Below are positions 41,795 through 52,096 of a stretch of 64,000 bases of DNA, piece after piece; within the stretch, counting starts at the first letter, position 1; each line of letters begins with the position of its first letter. The notes under the pieces were generated by a model. The model saw only the letters and a program-made list of their open reading frames with translations, was not told where the DNA came from and searched no databases. The position numbers were made by a program, and so were the translations under genes. The DNA comes from JBBQVS01 sp038211295 (GTDB lineage: Bacteria > Chloroflexota > Ktedonobacteria > Ktedonobacterales > Ktedonobacteraceae): positions 1-64,000 of the forward strand of contig JBBQVS010000001.1 in assembly GCA_038211295.1 (NCBI GenBank), given 5' to 3'.

Positions 41795-43639
41795 CTACGC
41801 AGCAGGGAAGAGCATAGTGTCAAGTTCGGAGCCGTCGATGGTTTCGACCTGAATAAGATGTTCGGAGATGGCAATTAGTCGCTCTTTTCGCTCCATCAAG
41901 ATGCTGATTGCGGTTGCGTATGCTTGCTCGATAAGCATACTTACTTCGGCATCAACGCGAGCGGCAGTCTGTGCGCTAATGGTTGAAGACCCGTCGGCCT
42001 CAGCTTTAAGGGCAATATTGCCAAGCGAACTCATTCCAAACTCGCAAACCATGCGTCGCGCAACACTGGTGACGTACTCGATGTCTTGGCCTGCGCCCGT
42101 CGTGATGTCGCCAAAGATGATCTCTTCGGCAGCACGTCCACCCATCGCACCTGCGAGCTTTGCGACCAGCTCGGAACGGCGAATGAGATAGCGGTCCTCG
42201 GCAGGTGCCTGCACGGTGACACCAAGTGCCATACCACGCGCGATTGCGGAAACTTTTTGCACAGGGTCGGTGCCGGGCATGGCACGCATAACGATGGCAT
42301 GACCAACCTCGTGATAGGCAATAATCGCCTTTTCCGCTTCTGTAATAAGGCGACTCTTGCGCTCTGGCCCCGCCATCACGCGCAGAATCGACTCGTCAAG
42401 CTCTGGCTTGCGAATGACCGTTTGTCCATTACGTGCCGCGAGTAGTGCAGCTTCGTTGAGCAAATTAGAGAGGTCGGCACCGGAAAAGCCGGCGGTCTGG
42501 CGAGCGAGGTCATGCATGGTAACACCCTCGGCGAAGGGCTTGTCTTTAGCATGGACTTCGAGAATGGCGAGACGACCACGAATGTCGGGTTTATCTAATA
42601 TGACACGACGATCAAAACGTCCTGGGCGGAGCAGTGCCTGGTCAAGCACATCGGGGCGATTGGTCGCGGCAATAACTACAATGTTGCTCTGCTTATCAAA
42701 ACCGTCCATCTCAACCAGCAACTGGTTAAGCGTCTGCTCACGTTCGTCGTTGCCACCTGCGCCCGTGTTGCTACGCTGGCGTCCAACAGCGTCTATTTCA
42801 TCAATAAAAAGAATACATGGAGCATGGTCTTTCGCCTCTTTGAAGAGGTCACGCACACGTGCTGCACCCACACCCACAAACATTTCGACAAACTCGGAGC
42901 CATTCACACTGTAAAACGGAACACCTGCCTCACCTGCTACCGCACGCGAAATTAACGTTTTACCTGTACCTGGCGAACCCGCGAGCAGCACACCTTTTGG
43001 CGTGCGTGCGCCCATTGCGGTAAAACGCTCCGGTGTCTTGAGAAACTCCACAATTTCTTGCAGTTCAAGCTTCGCCTCTTCGACGCCGGCGACATCCTTG
43101 AAAAGAATCGAGGGACGCGACTCATTAAAGCGTTTCGCTTTGGAACGCGCGAACGACATCGCTTGCCCATTCGCGCCACCACGCCTGATAAAGAACAACA
43201 CACCCATAAGCAACAGCGTCACGAGAACTGCATCCGCGACCCCCTGAGCTACCTGTGCGTGTTGACCAGTGTCTATACTTACCACGACATCATCACGGCG
43301 CAGTGTCTCTGTAATTGCCTGCCCTTCTTCTTTAAACGCATGATACAGTTGCCCGTTTTTTCCCGTTGCTGTAATATCATTACCATTTATCGTTGCGTCT
43401 TTTAACTGGTGGCGATCTGCCATGTTAAGAAGTTCACTAATAGGTTTGTCCTGTACTGTAGGCCCATGAAATACGCTGCTCATAGCACGCAGACTGACAA
43501 ACACTATTAAAAGAACGCCTGCAAGAATGAGTAACGCAGGTGTAGCGTAGCGCGTAAAAACGTTTTTCTTGCGCGTTGCTTTAGGTGATGAGGTTCTGGG
43601 ACTTGTTGGTTCACGGTTGTCTTTCGGAAATATTTGCAT
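41795..43639 (-). CDS. ftsH: ATP-dependent zinc metalloprotease FtsH
   Basis: 614 aa. Membrane-bound AAA+ protease for quality control of membrane and regulatory proteins. TM1 is at ~32-54, a ~75-residue outer segment follows, and TM2 is at ~132-152. The AAA module has Walker A GSPGTGKT, the pore loop YSVNGSEFVEMFVGVGAARVRDLF, Walker B CILFIDEIDAVG, SRH ATNRPDVLDQALLRPGRFDR. The zinc site is HEVGH (H443-H447), a Val variant of the usual HEAGH. A basic, Ser/Pro-rich N-terminal 30 residues precede TM1. An inverted repeat lies ~90 bases upstream. Confidence 0.96.
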   Translation of the reverse strand: MQIFPKDNREPTSPRTSSPKATRKKNVFTRYATPALLILAGVLLIVFVSLRAMSSVFHGPTVQDKPISELLNMADRHQLKDATINGNDITATGKNGQLYHAFKEEGQAITETLRRDDVVVSIDTGQHAQVAQGVADAVLVTLLLMGVLFFIRRGGANGQAMSFARSKAKRFNESRPSILFKDVAGVEEAKLELQEIVEFLKTPERFTAMGARTPKGVLLAGSPGTGKTLISRAVAGEAGVPFYSVNGSEFVEMFVGVGAARVRDLFKEAKDHAPCILFIDEIDAVGRQRSNTGAGGNDEREQTLNQLLVEMDGFDKQSNIVVIAATNRPDVLDQALLRPGRFDRRVILDKPDIRGRLAILEVHAKDKPFAEGVTMHDLARQTAGFSGADLSNLLNEAALLAARNGQTVIRKPELDESILRVMAGPERKSRLITEAEKAIIAYHEVGHAIVMRAMPGTDPVQKVSAIARGMALGVTVQAPAEDRYLIRRSELVAKLAGAMGGRAAEEIIFGDITTGAGQDIEYVTSVARRMVCEFGMSSLGNIALKAEADGSSTISAQTAARVDAEVSMLIEQAYATAISILMERKERLIAISEHLIQVETIDGSELDTMLFPAA

Positions 43640-44055
43640 ACAATAACCATTGACCCTTCTATATAGCTTAATAACCCAAATAAGTTTTTCTACTTACAAA
43701 GTATGTACCAAAATTTATCATTCTCTAAGGATTTCTTAATAATACTTAGAGAAAACCCATGCACGTAGTATAGCGTAGAGTTTTCTCTTTATCAAGGTGA
43801 GAGGAGAATTAGAACGCTTAGAAGCCTGAGAGAATGGTACTAATGTATTATTTATAGTTGGTAACTTTGAGTACTCATCTTTGCCCGTTTGACACTCACA
43901 GCAATGATTGTTATTCATTACCCGTTTTTAGCGTAGGGGGAAAACATTGGCAGTAGGCTTTGTTGTACGCAACGGGTAGCCATATTCCCTGGATATGCTA
44001 TACTATCCGTCAAGCAAATATTTTGTGAACAACACGTTACAATAGGAAATTTTCT
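43640..44055. other. Divergent intergenic region between ftsH and the formate dehydrogenase genes
   Basis: 416 bases without a credible gene. It holds an inverted repeat at 43721-43753 (TTCTCTAAG / CTTAGAGAA, 15 bases apart) on the ftsH side, and the extended -10 of the formate dehydrogenase operon at 43999-44004. Confidence 0.5.
43999..44004 (+). promoter_or_regulatory. Extended -10 of the formate dehydrogenase operon
   Basis: TGC TATACT, 51 bases before the alpha-subunit ATG. No good -35 was seen, as expected for an extended -10 promoter. Confidence 0.5.
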
Positions 44056-47000
44056 ATGAAAAAACTTCCAGTTTTGTCCAACGCATTGAGGAGAATTCTG
44101 GCACACGCTGTGCAGGACGGGAAAGAAGTACAACCCTTCAGCAGGGAAAGTACCGAAAAAGCTCCACGTATCCGCGATGCGAAGGTGGTTCACAGCGTCT
44201 GCCCGTATTGTGCGATAGGGTGCGGCCTGAACGTTTATGTCAAAGATGGCAGAGTGATTGATATTGAGGGTAATCCCGACAGTCCAATCAATGGTGGCAC
44301 GCTCTGTCCCAAAGGGTCGGCGACATTTCAGTACACGGTCAATTCGCTCCGTTTGCAACATGTGCTCTATCGCGCTCCCTACGCGGAGCAATGGAAAGTA
44401 AAACCGCTTGACTGGGCTATGGAGCAGATCGCCCGGCGCGTTAAACAAACACGCGATGAAACGTTTGTAGAACGACTACCCGATGGGCGCGAGGTTAATC
44501 ACACACTTGGTATTGCCTCTTTAGGTGGCGCGACTCTCGATGTTGAAGAAAATTACTTAATCAAAAAGCTTTTTAATGGCGGACTAGGCATAGTTGCAAT
44601 CGAAAATCAAGCTCGCATCTGACACAGTGCAACCGTACCCGGTCTGGGTACATCGTTTGGTCGTGGCGGAGCCACAACATTTCCAGCAGACTTGCAGAGC
44701 AGTGACTGCATTCTCATCATGGGCAGCAACATGGCTGAAGCGCATCCTGTGGGCTTCGCGAACGTGGTCAAGGCAAAAGAAAAAGGCGCACAGGTCATTC
44801 ACATTGACCCACACTATTCGCGTACCTCCGCCCTGGCAAATTTATATATTCCGACACGCGCGGGGAGCGATATTGCGTTTCTCGGTGCGATTATCTCCTA
44901 TGTACTTGAACATCATGCATATTTCGCAGAGTATGTGCTATCCTATACCAATATCGCAATGCTTATCAGTGAGGACTATAGAGACACGGAGGAACTGGAT
45001 GGCCTTTTCTCCGGGTACGACGCAGAAACTCGCACCTACCCTGACCAGAGCAGTTGGGATTATCAGCGCGATGCAGATGGACAGGTACGAACCGATTCAA
45101 CACTACAACATCCCTTCTGTATATTCCAGATTATGCGTCGCCACTTCGCACGCTACACGCCACAGATGGTAGAGCAGATATGTGGTGTTTCACGAGAACA
45201 ATGGTTACAGGTTGTAAAAACGCTCATTGAAAACTCTGGACGTGAGCGCACTACCTCGATCTGCTATGCGGTTGGTTGGACACAACACTCAAAAGGTGCC
45301 CAGATCATCCGCGCCGCCGCCATTCTGCAACTACTTCTAGGCAACGTAGGGCGTCCCGGTGGCGGTCTAATGGCCTTACGTGGTCATGCCTCAATTCAAG
45401 GTTCAACCGACGTGCCGACGCTATACGATCTCCTATCGGGCTACATGCCACAACCTGCCGCGATGTTGAATGCTACACCTAATACCGAGGAGGAGCCGAC
45501 AACCACTACCTGGAGCGAGCAGTCCGATCAACGGCTACACGCACGTTCACAGCAAATGCTCGCCGAGTATATCGATACATCGGGCGAAAAGCTTGGCTGG
45601 TGGTCGAACTTTTCCGCATATATTCATAGCTTCCTCAAAGCGTGGTATGGTGAGGCGGTTCACGAGGAAGGTGCGGACTTCGGCTATCGCTGGGTTCCCA
45701 AGATGATTGCTGACCATTCGCACCTTGCGACAAGTTATGAAATGCTTGATGGAAAAGTCAAAGGCTACTTTCTGCTGGGACAAAATCCGGCGGCGGGCAG
45801 TAGCAACGCGCGAATGCAACGCAAAGCATTGGCGCAGTTAGACTGGATGGTTGTGCGTGATCTGTATGAAGTAGAGTCCGCCGCGTTCTGGTATAAGGGG
45901 CCTGAAACGGTTGACCCCACAACAATCAAAACGGAGGTGTTTCTGTTGCCCGCCGCCGCTTCTACGGAAAAAGAGGGGTGCTTTACCAACACGCAACGCC
46001 TCATTCAATGGCGTGATAAAGCGGTTGATCCCACCAACGACACCCGTTCGGACTTGTGGTTTATCTATCATCTGGGCAAACGGCTAAAAGAATTATACGC
46101 TGAGAGTACAGAGCAAAAAGATAGACCATTGCAGGCGTTGACCTGGGAGTACGAAAACTCCAAACATGGTGAGTGGCGCATTCACGATGAGCCTGACGCG
46201 CTGCTTGTCCTGAAGGAGATTAACGGCTACTACACACGTTCCCCAGAAGGAGACAGAGCCACTGGCGAAACAGTATATACCTTGCGTGATGGCCCTCATG
46301 TTTCCGGCTTCGCGGCCCTCAAGTCCGATGGCAGTACCGCGTGTGGTTCTTGGATTTATAGCGGCGTGTATCCAGAAGCGCAACGGAACCGCGCGGCAGA
46401 CCGTACTCCTGGTGGGTACGCGCATCTAAACTGGGGCTTTGCATGGCCCGCCAACCGTCGCATTCTCTACAATCGCGCCTCGGCTGATCCACAGGGCCGC
46501 CCCTGGTCAGAACGCAAAAAGTACGTCTGGTGGGATGCAGAACAGAAAACATGGACAGGTCTTGATGTGCCAGATTTCCCGCTTGCTAAGCCGCCTGACT
46601 ATATACCACCTACTGACGCAGTTGGCATAGATGCGCTCTCTGGCATCGACCCGTTCATTCTCAAAACTGATGGTAAGGGCTGGCTTTTCGCGCCCAAAGG
46701 CTTGAAAGATGGCCCATTGCCGACTCACTATGAAGCGGCAGAGTCGCCTGTGCAGAATGCATTATACAAGCAACAGATAAATCCTGCGGCACGGCTAAAT
46801 AACAAGCGCAAAGATAACCAGCTCGCGAACGTGAGTGACGCACGATATCCAATTGTAATTACCACATATCGTCTGACAGAACATCATGTGAGTGGCCCGA
46901 TGTCGCGCTGGATGCCCTGGCTTAACGCGCTACAACCCTCGCTCTTCGCGGAACTAAGCCCCGAATTGGCGGCAGAGCGTGGTATTCAGCATGGGCAGTG

Positions 47001-47256
47001 GATGGTGATAGCCACGCCACGCGGTGAGATTGAGGCACGAGCAATGGTGACAAAACGCATTCGCCCGCTACGCGTCGGCGGTCATACCGTTCATCAAATC
47101 GGGCTGCCCTTTCACTGGGGATTTCAGGGAAGAAGTACGGGTGGCATCGCGAACGATCTCACCCACATGGTACTGGAACCAAATGTAGGTATTGAAGAGG
47201 CAAAGGCGTTCACCTGCAACGTGCGTCCGGGCCGCCTACATGAAGGAACATACTAA
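44056..47256 (+). CDS. Formate dehydrogenase alpha subunit, selenocysteine-containing
   Basis: 1066 residues if the in-frame TGA at 44620-44622 is read as selenocysteine (residue 189). Molybdopterin bis-MGD / Fe-S catalytic subunit, formate to CO2. The N-terminal [4Fe-4S] site is C49, C52, C56 and C84 (VCPYCAIGC ... TLCPKG). The TGA falls in NQARI-U-HSATVPGL, matching the FdnG/FdhF active-site NQARxUH context, and both flanks are one continuous FdnG-like protein (GSNMAEAHPVGF follows). A SECIS-like hairpin begins 12 bases after the TGA. No twin-arginine signal is visible at the N-terminus. AGGAAA lies 7 bases before the ATG. The next gene starts on the last base of the stop. Confidence 0.93.
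44620..44655 (+). promoter_or_regulatory. Selenocysteine TGA codon with bacterial SECIS-like hairpin
   Basis: TGA at 44620-44622, then a hairpin GTACCC (44635-44640), loop GGTCT (44641-44645), GGGTAC (44646-44651). The GGUCU apical loop at this distance from UGA is the feature SelB recognises in known bacterial formate dehydrogenase SECIS elements. Confidence 0.88.
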
Positions 47257-48242
47257 TGCAAGTCGAGTCAAACCATAAAAAAACGGGGCAACTACGAGGC
47301 TTCCCCCTTCATGTTCTAAACACGACGCTCGCGGCATTTCAAAAAGAACCGTCGCCAGCACCGCAACCCGCGATGGGCTTTTTTACCGATACCAGCATAT
47401 GCATCGGCTGTAAGGCGTGCGAGGTTGCATGTAAGCAGTGGAATCAGTTGCCGGCAATCGACCCAAAGTGGACAGGCACAAGTTACGACAACACACAGCA
47501 GTTGAGCGCAACAACATGGCGGCATGTGCAATTCATCGAGCAGGTGCAACGCGACGTGACGCTCCCACCCGCACTGTACTCGCTTGACTTACCCTTGTTT
47601 GGAGACCAGATCACAGAAGCAAAAAGTAATGGCGTCATTCCAGCAACACCCACAGGGACTGCACTCCCATTTTTCACGACTGATCGCTGGTTGATGCACA
47701 GTGACGTATGCAAACACTGCGCCAACGCCCCTTGCCAGGAAGCATGTCCAACGGGTGCAATTGTTCGCACCGAGTTCGACACGGTATATGTGCAGCAGGA
47801 TATTTGCAATGGATGTGGCTATTGCGTGGTCGCGTGTCCCTTTGGCGTCGTGGCGCGTGATGAGCAAGGCGACCATCAAGCCCACAAGTGTACGCTTTGC
47901 TACGACCGTTTGAAAGACGATATGGTGCCAGCGTGTGCCAAAGCATGTCCTACAGAGTCAATTCAGTTCGGGGAAGTCGAGTCGCTCAAAGCGAGAGCGC
48001 GGCAACGTGTTGGCGATCTACAGAAACGTGGCGTCAACACGGCGCGACTCTATGGAGCAGACAAAAGCATTCTCGACGGCGGCTTAAACTCTTTTTTTCT
48101 TCTGCTGGACGCACCAGAAGTGTATAACTTACCACAAAACCCCCTGCGCCCCTCTACCAATGTCGCGCCAGCCTCAATATGGACAGCATTAGCTGCGATG
48201 GCACTGGGCATAGCGGGTATCTTCTTTTTCAAAGGTAAATAA
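47256..48242 (+). CDS. Formate dehydrogenase Fe-S (beta) subunit
   Basis: 328 aa. It carries electrons from the catalytic subunit to the membrane subunit. Four cysteine groups for [4Fe-4S] clusters are visible: CIGCKACEVAC, CKHCANAPCQEAC, CNGCGYCVVAC and CTLC...CAKAC. Extra sequence between the first two groups (~90 residues) fits the HybA/FdnH type. A C-terminal TM helix (ASIWTALAAMALGIAGIFFF) anchors it. It is translationally coupled to the alpha subunit (1-base overlap). Confidence 0.95.
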   Translation: MQVESNHKKTGQLRGFPLHVLNTTLAAFQKEPSPAPQPAMGFFTDTSICIGCKACEVACKQWNQLPAIDPKWTGTSYDNTQQLSATTWRHVQFIEQVQRDVTLPPALYSLDLPLFGDQITEAKSNGVIPATPTGTALPFFTTDRWLMHSDVCKHCANAPCQEACPTGAIVRTEFDTVYVQQDICNGCGYCVVACPFGVVARDEQGDHQAHKCTLCYDRLKDDMVPACAKACPTESIQFGEVESLKARARQRVGDLQKRGVNTARLYGADKSILDGGLNSFFLLLDAPEVYNLPQNPLRPSTNVAPASIWTALAAMALGIAGIFFFKGK

Positions 48243-48263
48243 CAATAAAGTTGGTGTTGTGTT

Positions 48264-49355
48264 ATGAAAATAGACGATAAGAAATTCACAATCATGCGGA
48301 ATATGCTTGTGAGAGCGTCCAGCCACGCCCCCGCGTTCGATACTGTGGCGGAACTATTAGCAACGCTCACCACAGGGTATACACTCAGTCCAGAGCAGGA
48401 GGAGCGTGAGTCGCGGTATTTCGAGTACCCATTGCTCAAAGCCTCGCTCTGGCGATGGGAGATTGTGTGGTACTTCTTTCTAGGCGGTCTTGCGGCCGGC
48501 TGTTATGTGGTGGCGAGTATCGCGTCTCTGTTTGGCTCACCAGAAGACACGGCGGTTGTACGCATGGGCTATTATCTTTCGTTGCTGGCTTTGTTGCCCT
48601 GCCCACCACTGTTAATCAAAGACCTGGGCAGACCCGAACGCTTTTTACATATGCTTCGCGTCTTCAATAGAAAATCACCCATGTCGCAGGGGGTGTGGGG
48701 ACTGCTCTCTTTCTCGCTGTTTTGTGGATTGACGGGTGTCAGTCAGGCCAGCCACGATGGGTTGTTTGGACGATGGTGGGGCGCGAAGGTATTGGCCGCG
48801 CTTCCACGCAAAGCGTTGGCAATACCTGGAACGCTTTTTGCGCTCTTTTTGGGCGGCTATACAGGAATTTTGCTGGCGGCAACAAGCGTGCCACTCTGGT
48901 CACGCAGCAAGCTGATGGGCGCAATCTTCATCTCATCGGCTATCTCGACAAGCACGGCTCTTCTTTCGCTTGTTCTGCACGTTACAGGCGCATCTGCAAG
49001 TACGCTACGCAAATTGGGTAAACTGGAATGGACAGCGATGCTGCTGGAAACAGCGAGTATTATTGCGTTCCTGCGTGGCTCTGGTCGGGCGGCGCGTGTC
49101 CTTGTTGGCACAGCATCTGATGAGCACGGGAGAACATTCTGGAGTTTTATGTTTGGCGGTGGCCTGATGCTTCCCTGGCTCTTGCAAACGTTTTTGTTGT
49201 TTGGAAAGCGGGCAGAAAAACGTACAAGTATCATCGGGGTATTGGTTTCGGTGCTTACCCTGCTGGGAGGCTATTTCTTGCGTCATACAATGGTCGAAGC
49301 GGGACGTTCGTCAAGCCGTAATACACGTACTACTCTTTGGAACGCGAGACGGTAA
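48264..49355 (+). CDS. NrfD/PsrC-type membrane subunit of the formate dehydrogenase
   Basis: 363 aa, 8-9 TM segments. WEIVWYFFLGGLAAGCYVVASI and the LIKDLGRPERFLHMLRVFNRKSPMS loop are typical of NrfD/PsrC, the quinone-binding membrane subunit of many molybdoenzyme complexes. It replaces the cytochrome b subunit (FdnI) of the E. coli enzyme. It probably passes electrons from formate to the quinone pool. It starts 21 bases after the beta subunit. The C-terminal 25 residues are basic and polar. Confidence 0.92.
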   Translation: MKIDDKKFTIMRNMLVRASSHAPAFDTVAELLATLTTGYTLSPEQEERESRYFEYPLLKASLWRWEIVWYFFLGGLAAGCYVVASIASLFGSPEDTAVVRMGYYLSLLALLPCPPLLIKDLGRPERFLHMLRVFNRKSPMSQGVWGLLSFSLFCGLTGVSQASHDGLFGRWWGAKVLAALPRKALAIPGTLFALFLGGYTGILLAATSVPLWSRSKLMGAIFISSAISTSTALLSLVLHVTGASASTLRKLGKLEWTAMLLETASIIAFLRGSGRAARVLVGTASDEHGRTFWSFMFGGGLMLPWLLQTFLLFGKRAEKRTSIIGVLVSVLTLLGGYFLRHTMVEAGRSSSRNTRTTLWNARR

Positions 49356-49474
49356 AGTACCTCTTGTCCTGGCCTTTTTCAGAGAATACTGTGAATCTAA
49401 CTTTTCTTATATGCCCTCGTACATATAGTACACTACAAAATACGATGTTTACAGGGAAGGACGGAAGGGATTTT

Positions 49475-52081
49475 ATGGAGGAGCCACAAAAGAAGGCTAC
49501 TACCACCAAACTTCCACCACAAGATACAGGAAGCACAGGTAGTTCAACGACGCAAACACAGCCAAAGATGCAGGAATCTCCTACTCCAACCAATGAGTCA
49601 GCGCAGATACAAGAGCCACAAACTATCGACGAGTTGCAATTGACGGTTATGGAGGGGTTCCAGGTCGCGCGAGGAGTCGCGCGTATTGACCCTGCGGATA
49701 TGGCGCGTTTAAGCTGCCAGTCGGGGGATGTTGTGATGGTGACAGGTGGACGCACAACTGCGGCAAAGCTGGTGCCGAGTGGTCCTGCTGATCGCGGCAA
49801 ACAGACGATTCAAATGGATAGCCAGGTACGTCAGAATAGCGCATCGGGTTTGGGCGAACGTATTATGGTTCGCAAGGCGAAGGTACGAAACGCGGAAAAG
49901 ATAACGCTGTTGCCACTTAGCGCGGGCGCACCAATTCAGGAAAGCGATCTTCAGTACATCGCTCGCTATCTTGTCGGGTTGCCTGTAGTTATTGGTGATC
50001 TGCTCCGTGTTGGTACACCGGCCCCCGGTTCAGCACCACGCGAGTTCCTGATTATTGGCACCACACCAGCAACACCTGCCTATACACTTCATCAAAAGGG
50101 TACAGGCGATTTGCCGCTTCCCCCCCCCGCGCCAACAACGGATGTTGAAGCGGTAGTTGTTCAGCCGGGAACAGTTGTACGGGCGCAGGCACGTGGTGCC
50201 ACGAACGCCACACCGGGCCATGTCAGCTACGAGGATATTGGAGGCCTGGGGAAAGAGTTACAGCGCATTCGTGAGATGATCGAACTGCCATTGAAATATC
50301 CAGCAGTCTTTGACCGTCTTGGGGTGGAGCCACCTAAAGGTGTTCTGCTCTATGGCCCTCCCGGTACAGGCAAAACCTTGATCGCACGCGTCGTTGCGTC
50401 GGAAACCAACGCCTCATTTTTTATCATCAACGGTCCAGAAATCATCAATAAGTTCTATGGTGAGAGTGAGTCACGGCTACGCAGCGTGTTTCAAGAAGCA
50501 CAGCGAAAAGCACCTAGCATTATCTTTATTGATGAGCTAGATGCGCTGGCACCTAAACGCGCGGAGACAGGCGGCGAGGTCGAGCGGCGCATCGTCGGGC
50601 AACTGCTTGCGCTTATGGATGGTATGGCGTCACGTGGGCAGGTCGTGCTGATCGGGGCAACAAATCAGCCGAACGCGCTTGACCCAGCGGTACGTCGTCC
50701 GGGTCGCTTTGACCGCGAAATATCGCTCCGTGTTCCAGATGTGCGGGGACGTACAGAGATTCTTCGTATTCATAGCAAGGATGCGGCACTCGCGAACGAT
50801 ATAGATTTTGCGCGTCTGGCCCAGCTTACTCCCGGCTTTGTAGGCGCGGACCTTGAAGCATTGTGTCGCGAGGCAGCAATGGTTGCCCTGCGGCGCGTAT
50901 TGCCCCACATTGATTATCAGAAGGGCTACATTCCTTACGAGACGCTCGTCAACCTCAACATTACCATGAGCGATTTTCAGGCAGCTCTGCGTGAGGTTGA
51001 GCCATCGACAACCCGCGAAGTGTATGTCGAGGTAAGTGAAACCTCATGGGATGATATTGGGGGTCTGCAAGATATCAAGGATACTTTGACAGAGGGTGTT
51101 GAATGGCCTTTGCGCTATCCAGAGATTTACGCAAATGCGAAGGTTGAAGCTCCACGCGGTGTCTTGCTCGCTGGCCCTCCAGGGTCTGGCAAGACGCTGA
51201 TTGCACGCGCATTGGCAAACCAGTGTGAGGCCAGTTTCATCTCAGTCAAAGGGCCGGAACTGCTCTCTAAGTTTGTTGGTGAGTCCGAAAAGGGTGTGCG
51301 TGAGATATTCCGTCGCGCAAAACAGGCGGCCCCATGCATCGTCTTCTTTGACGAAATCGACTCGATGGCACCACGTCGCGGGGGCGGCAATGATGGGAAC
51401 GTGGGAGATCGTGTGATCGCGCAGTTGCTCACCGAAATGGATGGCATTGAGGGACGCGAGGGCGTAATCGTACTGGCAGCAACTAACCGCCCCGACATGA
51501 TTGATACCGCGTTGCTGCGTCCTGGTCGCTTCGATTTGATTGTCGAGTTACAATATCCAAATGAGATCGAGCGACAGGCCATCTTCAAAGTTCATCTTCG
51601 CGATAGACCGCTGGCACCGGAAATCACCGTAGAAGAACTCGCACGCCTAACAGGGGGCCGCAGTGGTGCGGACATTGAAGCCATTTGTCGGCGGGCTGCT
51701 CTCCTCGCGCTTCGTGATTGGATTAGTCCAAAGCTTGCGCTTGGACGTGTGCAAGTAACTGAGGCAACTGAAGGTACTGAGCTTGAAGAGGCAACAGTAC
51801 CAGATGCACAAGGCAGTACCGCACAAGGCCCGATAGCATCAACGCCGCAGACACCAACACTACCTTCCGCTCGCTTTTTTATCCGTCCGGAGCATTTCGC
51901 ACGCGCACTCGATGAACAACGTGAACGTTACGCTGGCCAAGAAGAGGCCGAAGACAAACGCGAACGTCAGGATAGAGGTCGCCAACGCTTAATCGAGATG
52001 GCAGCCGATCAACAATTGGACACAAAGCTTCAACTCACAGGCTTTCGCCTCTGGCTAGCTCGCTTATTCCGTCTCGTCTAA
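49475..52081 (+). CDS. Cdc48/VAT-type AAA+ ATPase with two ATPase domains
   Basis: 868 aa from ATG 49475 (GGAAGGG just upstream); longer frames run into the promoter area. A polar ~45-residue start is followed by a Cdc48 N domain (~50-230: LTVMEGFQVARGVARIDPADMARLSCQSGDVV ... ). D1 has Walker A GPPGTGKT (~294), Walker B IIFIDELDA, and arginine fingers in RRPGRFDR; D2 has Walker A GPPGSGKT (~567), Walker B IVFFDEIDS. The C-terminus has a Thr/Pro-rich insert then a coiled-coil-like Arg/Gln/Glu-rich segment. Cdc48-family proteins unfold proteins; bacterial substrates and partners are largely unknown. A terminator follows. Confidence 0.93.
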   Translation: MEEPQKKATTTKLPPQDTGSTGSSTTQTQPKMQESPTPTNESAQIQEPQTIDELQLTVMEGFQVARGVARIDPADMARLSCQSGDVVMVTGGRTTAAKLVPSGPADRGKQTIQMDSQVRQNSASGLGERIMVRKAKVRNAEKITLLPLSAGAPIQESDLQYIARYLVGLPVVIGDLLRVGTPAPGSAPREFLIIGTTPATPAYTLHQKGTGDLPLPPPAPTTDVEAVVVQPGTVVRAQARGATNATPGHVSYEDIGGLGKELQRIREMIELPLKYPAVFDRLGVEPPKGVLLYGPPGTGKTLIARVVASETNASFFIINGPEIINKFYGESESRLRSVFQEAQRKAPSIIFIDELDALAPKRAETGGEVERRIVGQLLALMDGMASRGQVVLIGATNQPNALDPAVRRPGRFDREISLRVPDVRGRTEILRIHSKDAALANDIDFARLAQLTPGFVGADLEALCREAAMVALRRVLPHIDYQKGYIPYETLVNLNITMSDFQAALREVEPSTTREVYVEVSETSWDDIGGLQDIKDTLTEGVEWPLRYPEIYANAKVEAPRGVLLAGPPGSGKTLIARALANQCEASFISVKGPELLSKFVGESEKGVREIFRRAKQAAPCIVFFDEIDSMAPRRGGGNDGNVGDRVIAQLLTEMDGIEGREGVIVLAATNRPDMIDTALLRPGRFDLIVELQYPNEIERQAIFKVHLRDRPLAPEITVEELARLTGGRSGADIEAICRRAALLALRDWISPKLALGRVQVTEATEGTELEEATVPDAQGSTAQGPIASTPQTPTLPSARFFIRPEHFARALDEQRERYAGQEEAEDKRERQDRGRQRLIEMAADQQLDTKLQLTGFRLWLARLFRLV

Positions 52082-52096
52082 ACGACTTGGTAGGGG

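Noticed and set aside
42031..42914. Several open frames opposite ftsH (for example 42357-42914)
   Set aside because: ftsH is fully conserved across this region, and the opposite frames have no family features.
43736..43918. 60-codon minus-strand frame in the ftsH-fdh gap
   Set aside because: No ribosome-binding site, low-complexity composition, and it lies across the inverted repeat at 43721-43753.
44056..44622. Reading the alpha subunit as two genes or a pseudogene split at TGA 44620
   Set aside because: Both halves join in frame at the known Sec position, with a SECIS-like hairpin right after it and no other damage in 3.2 kb.
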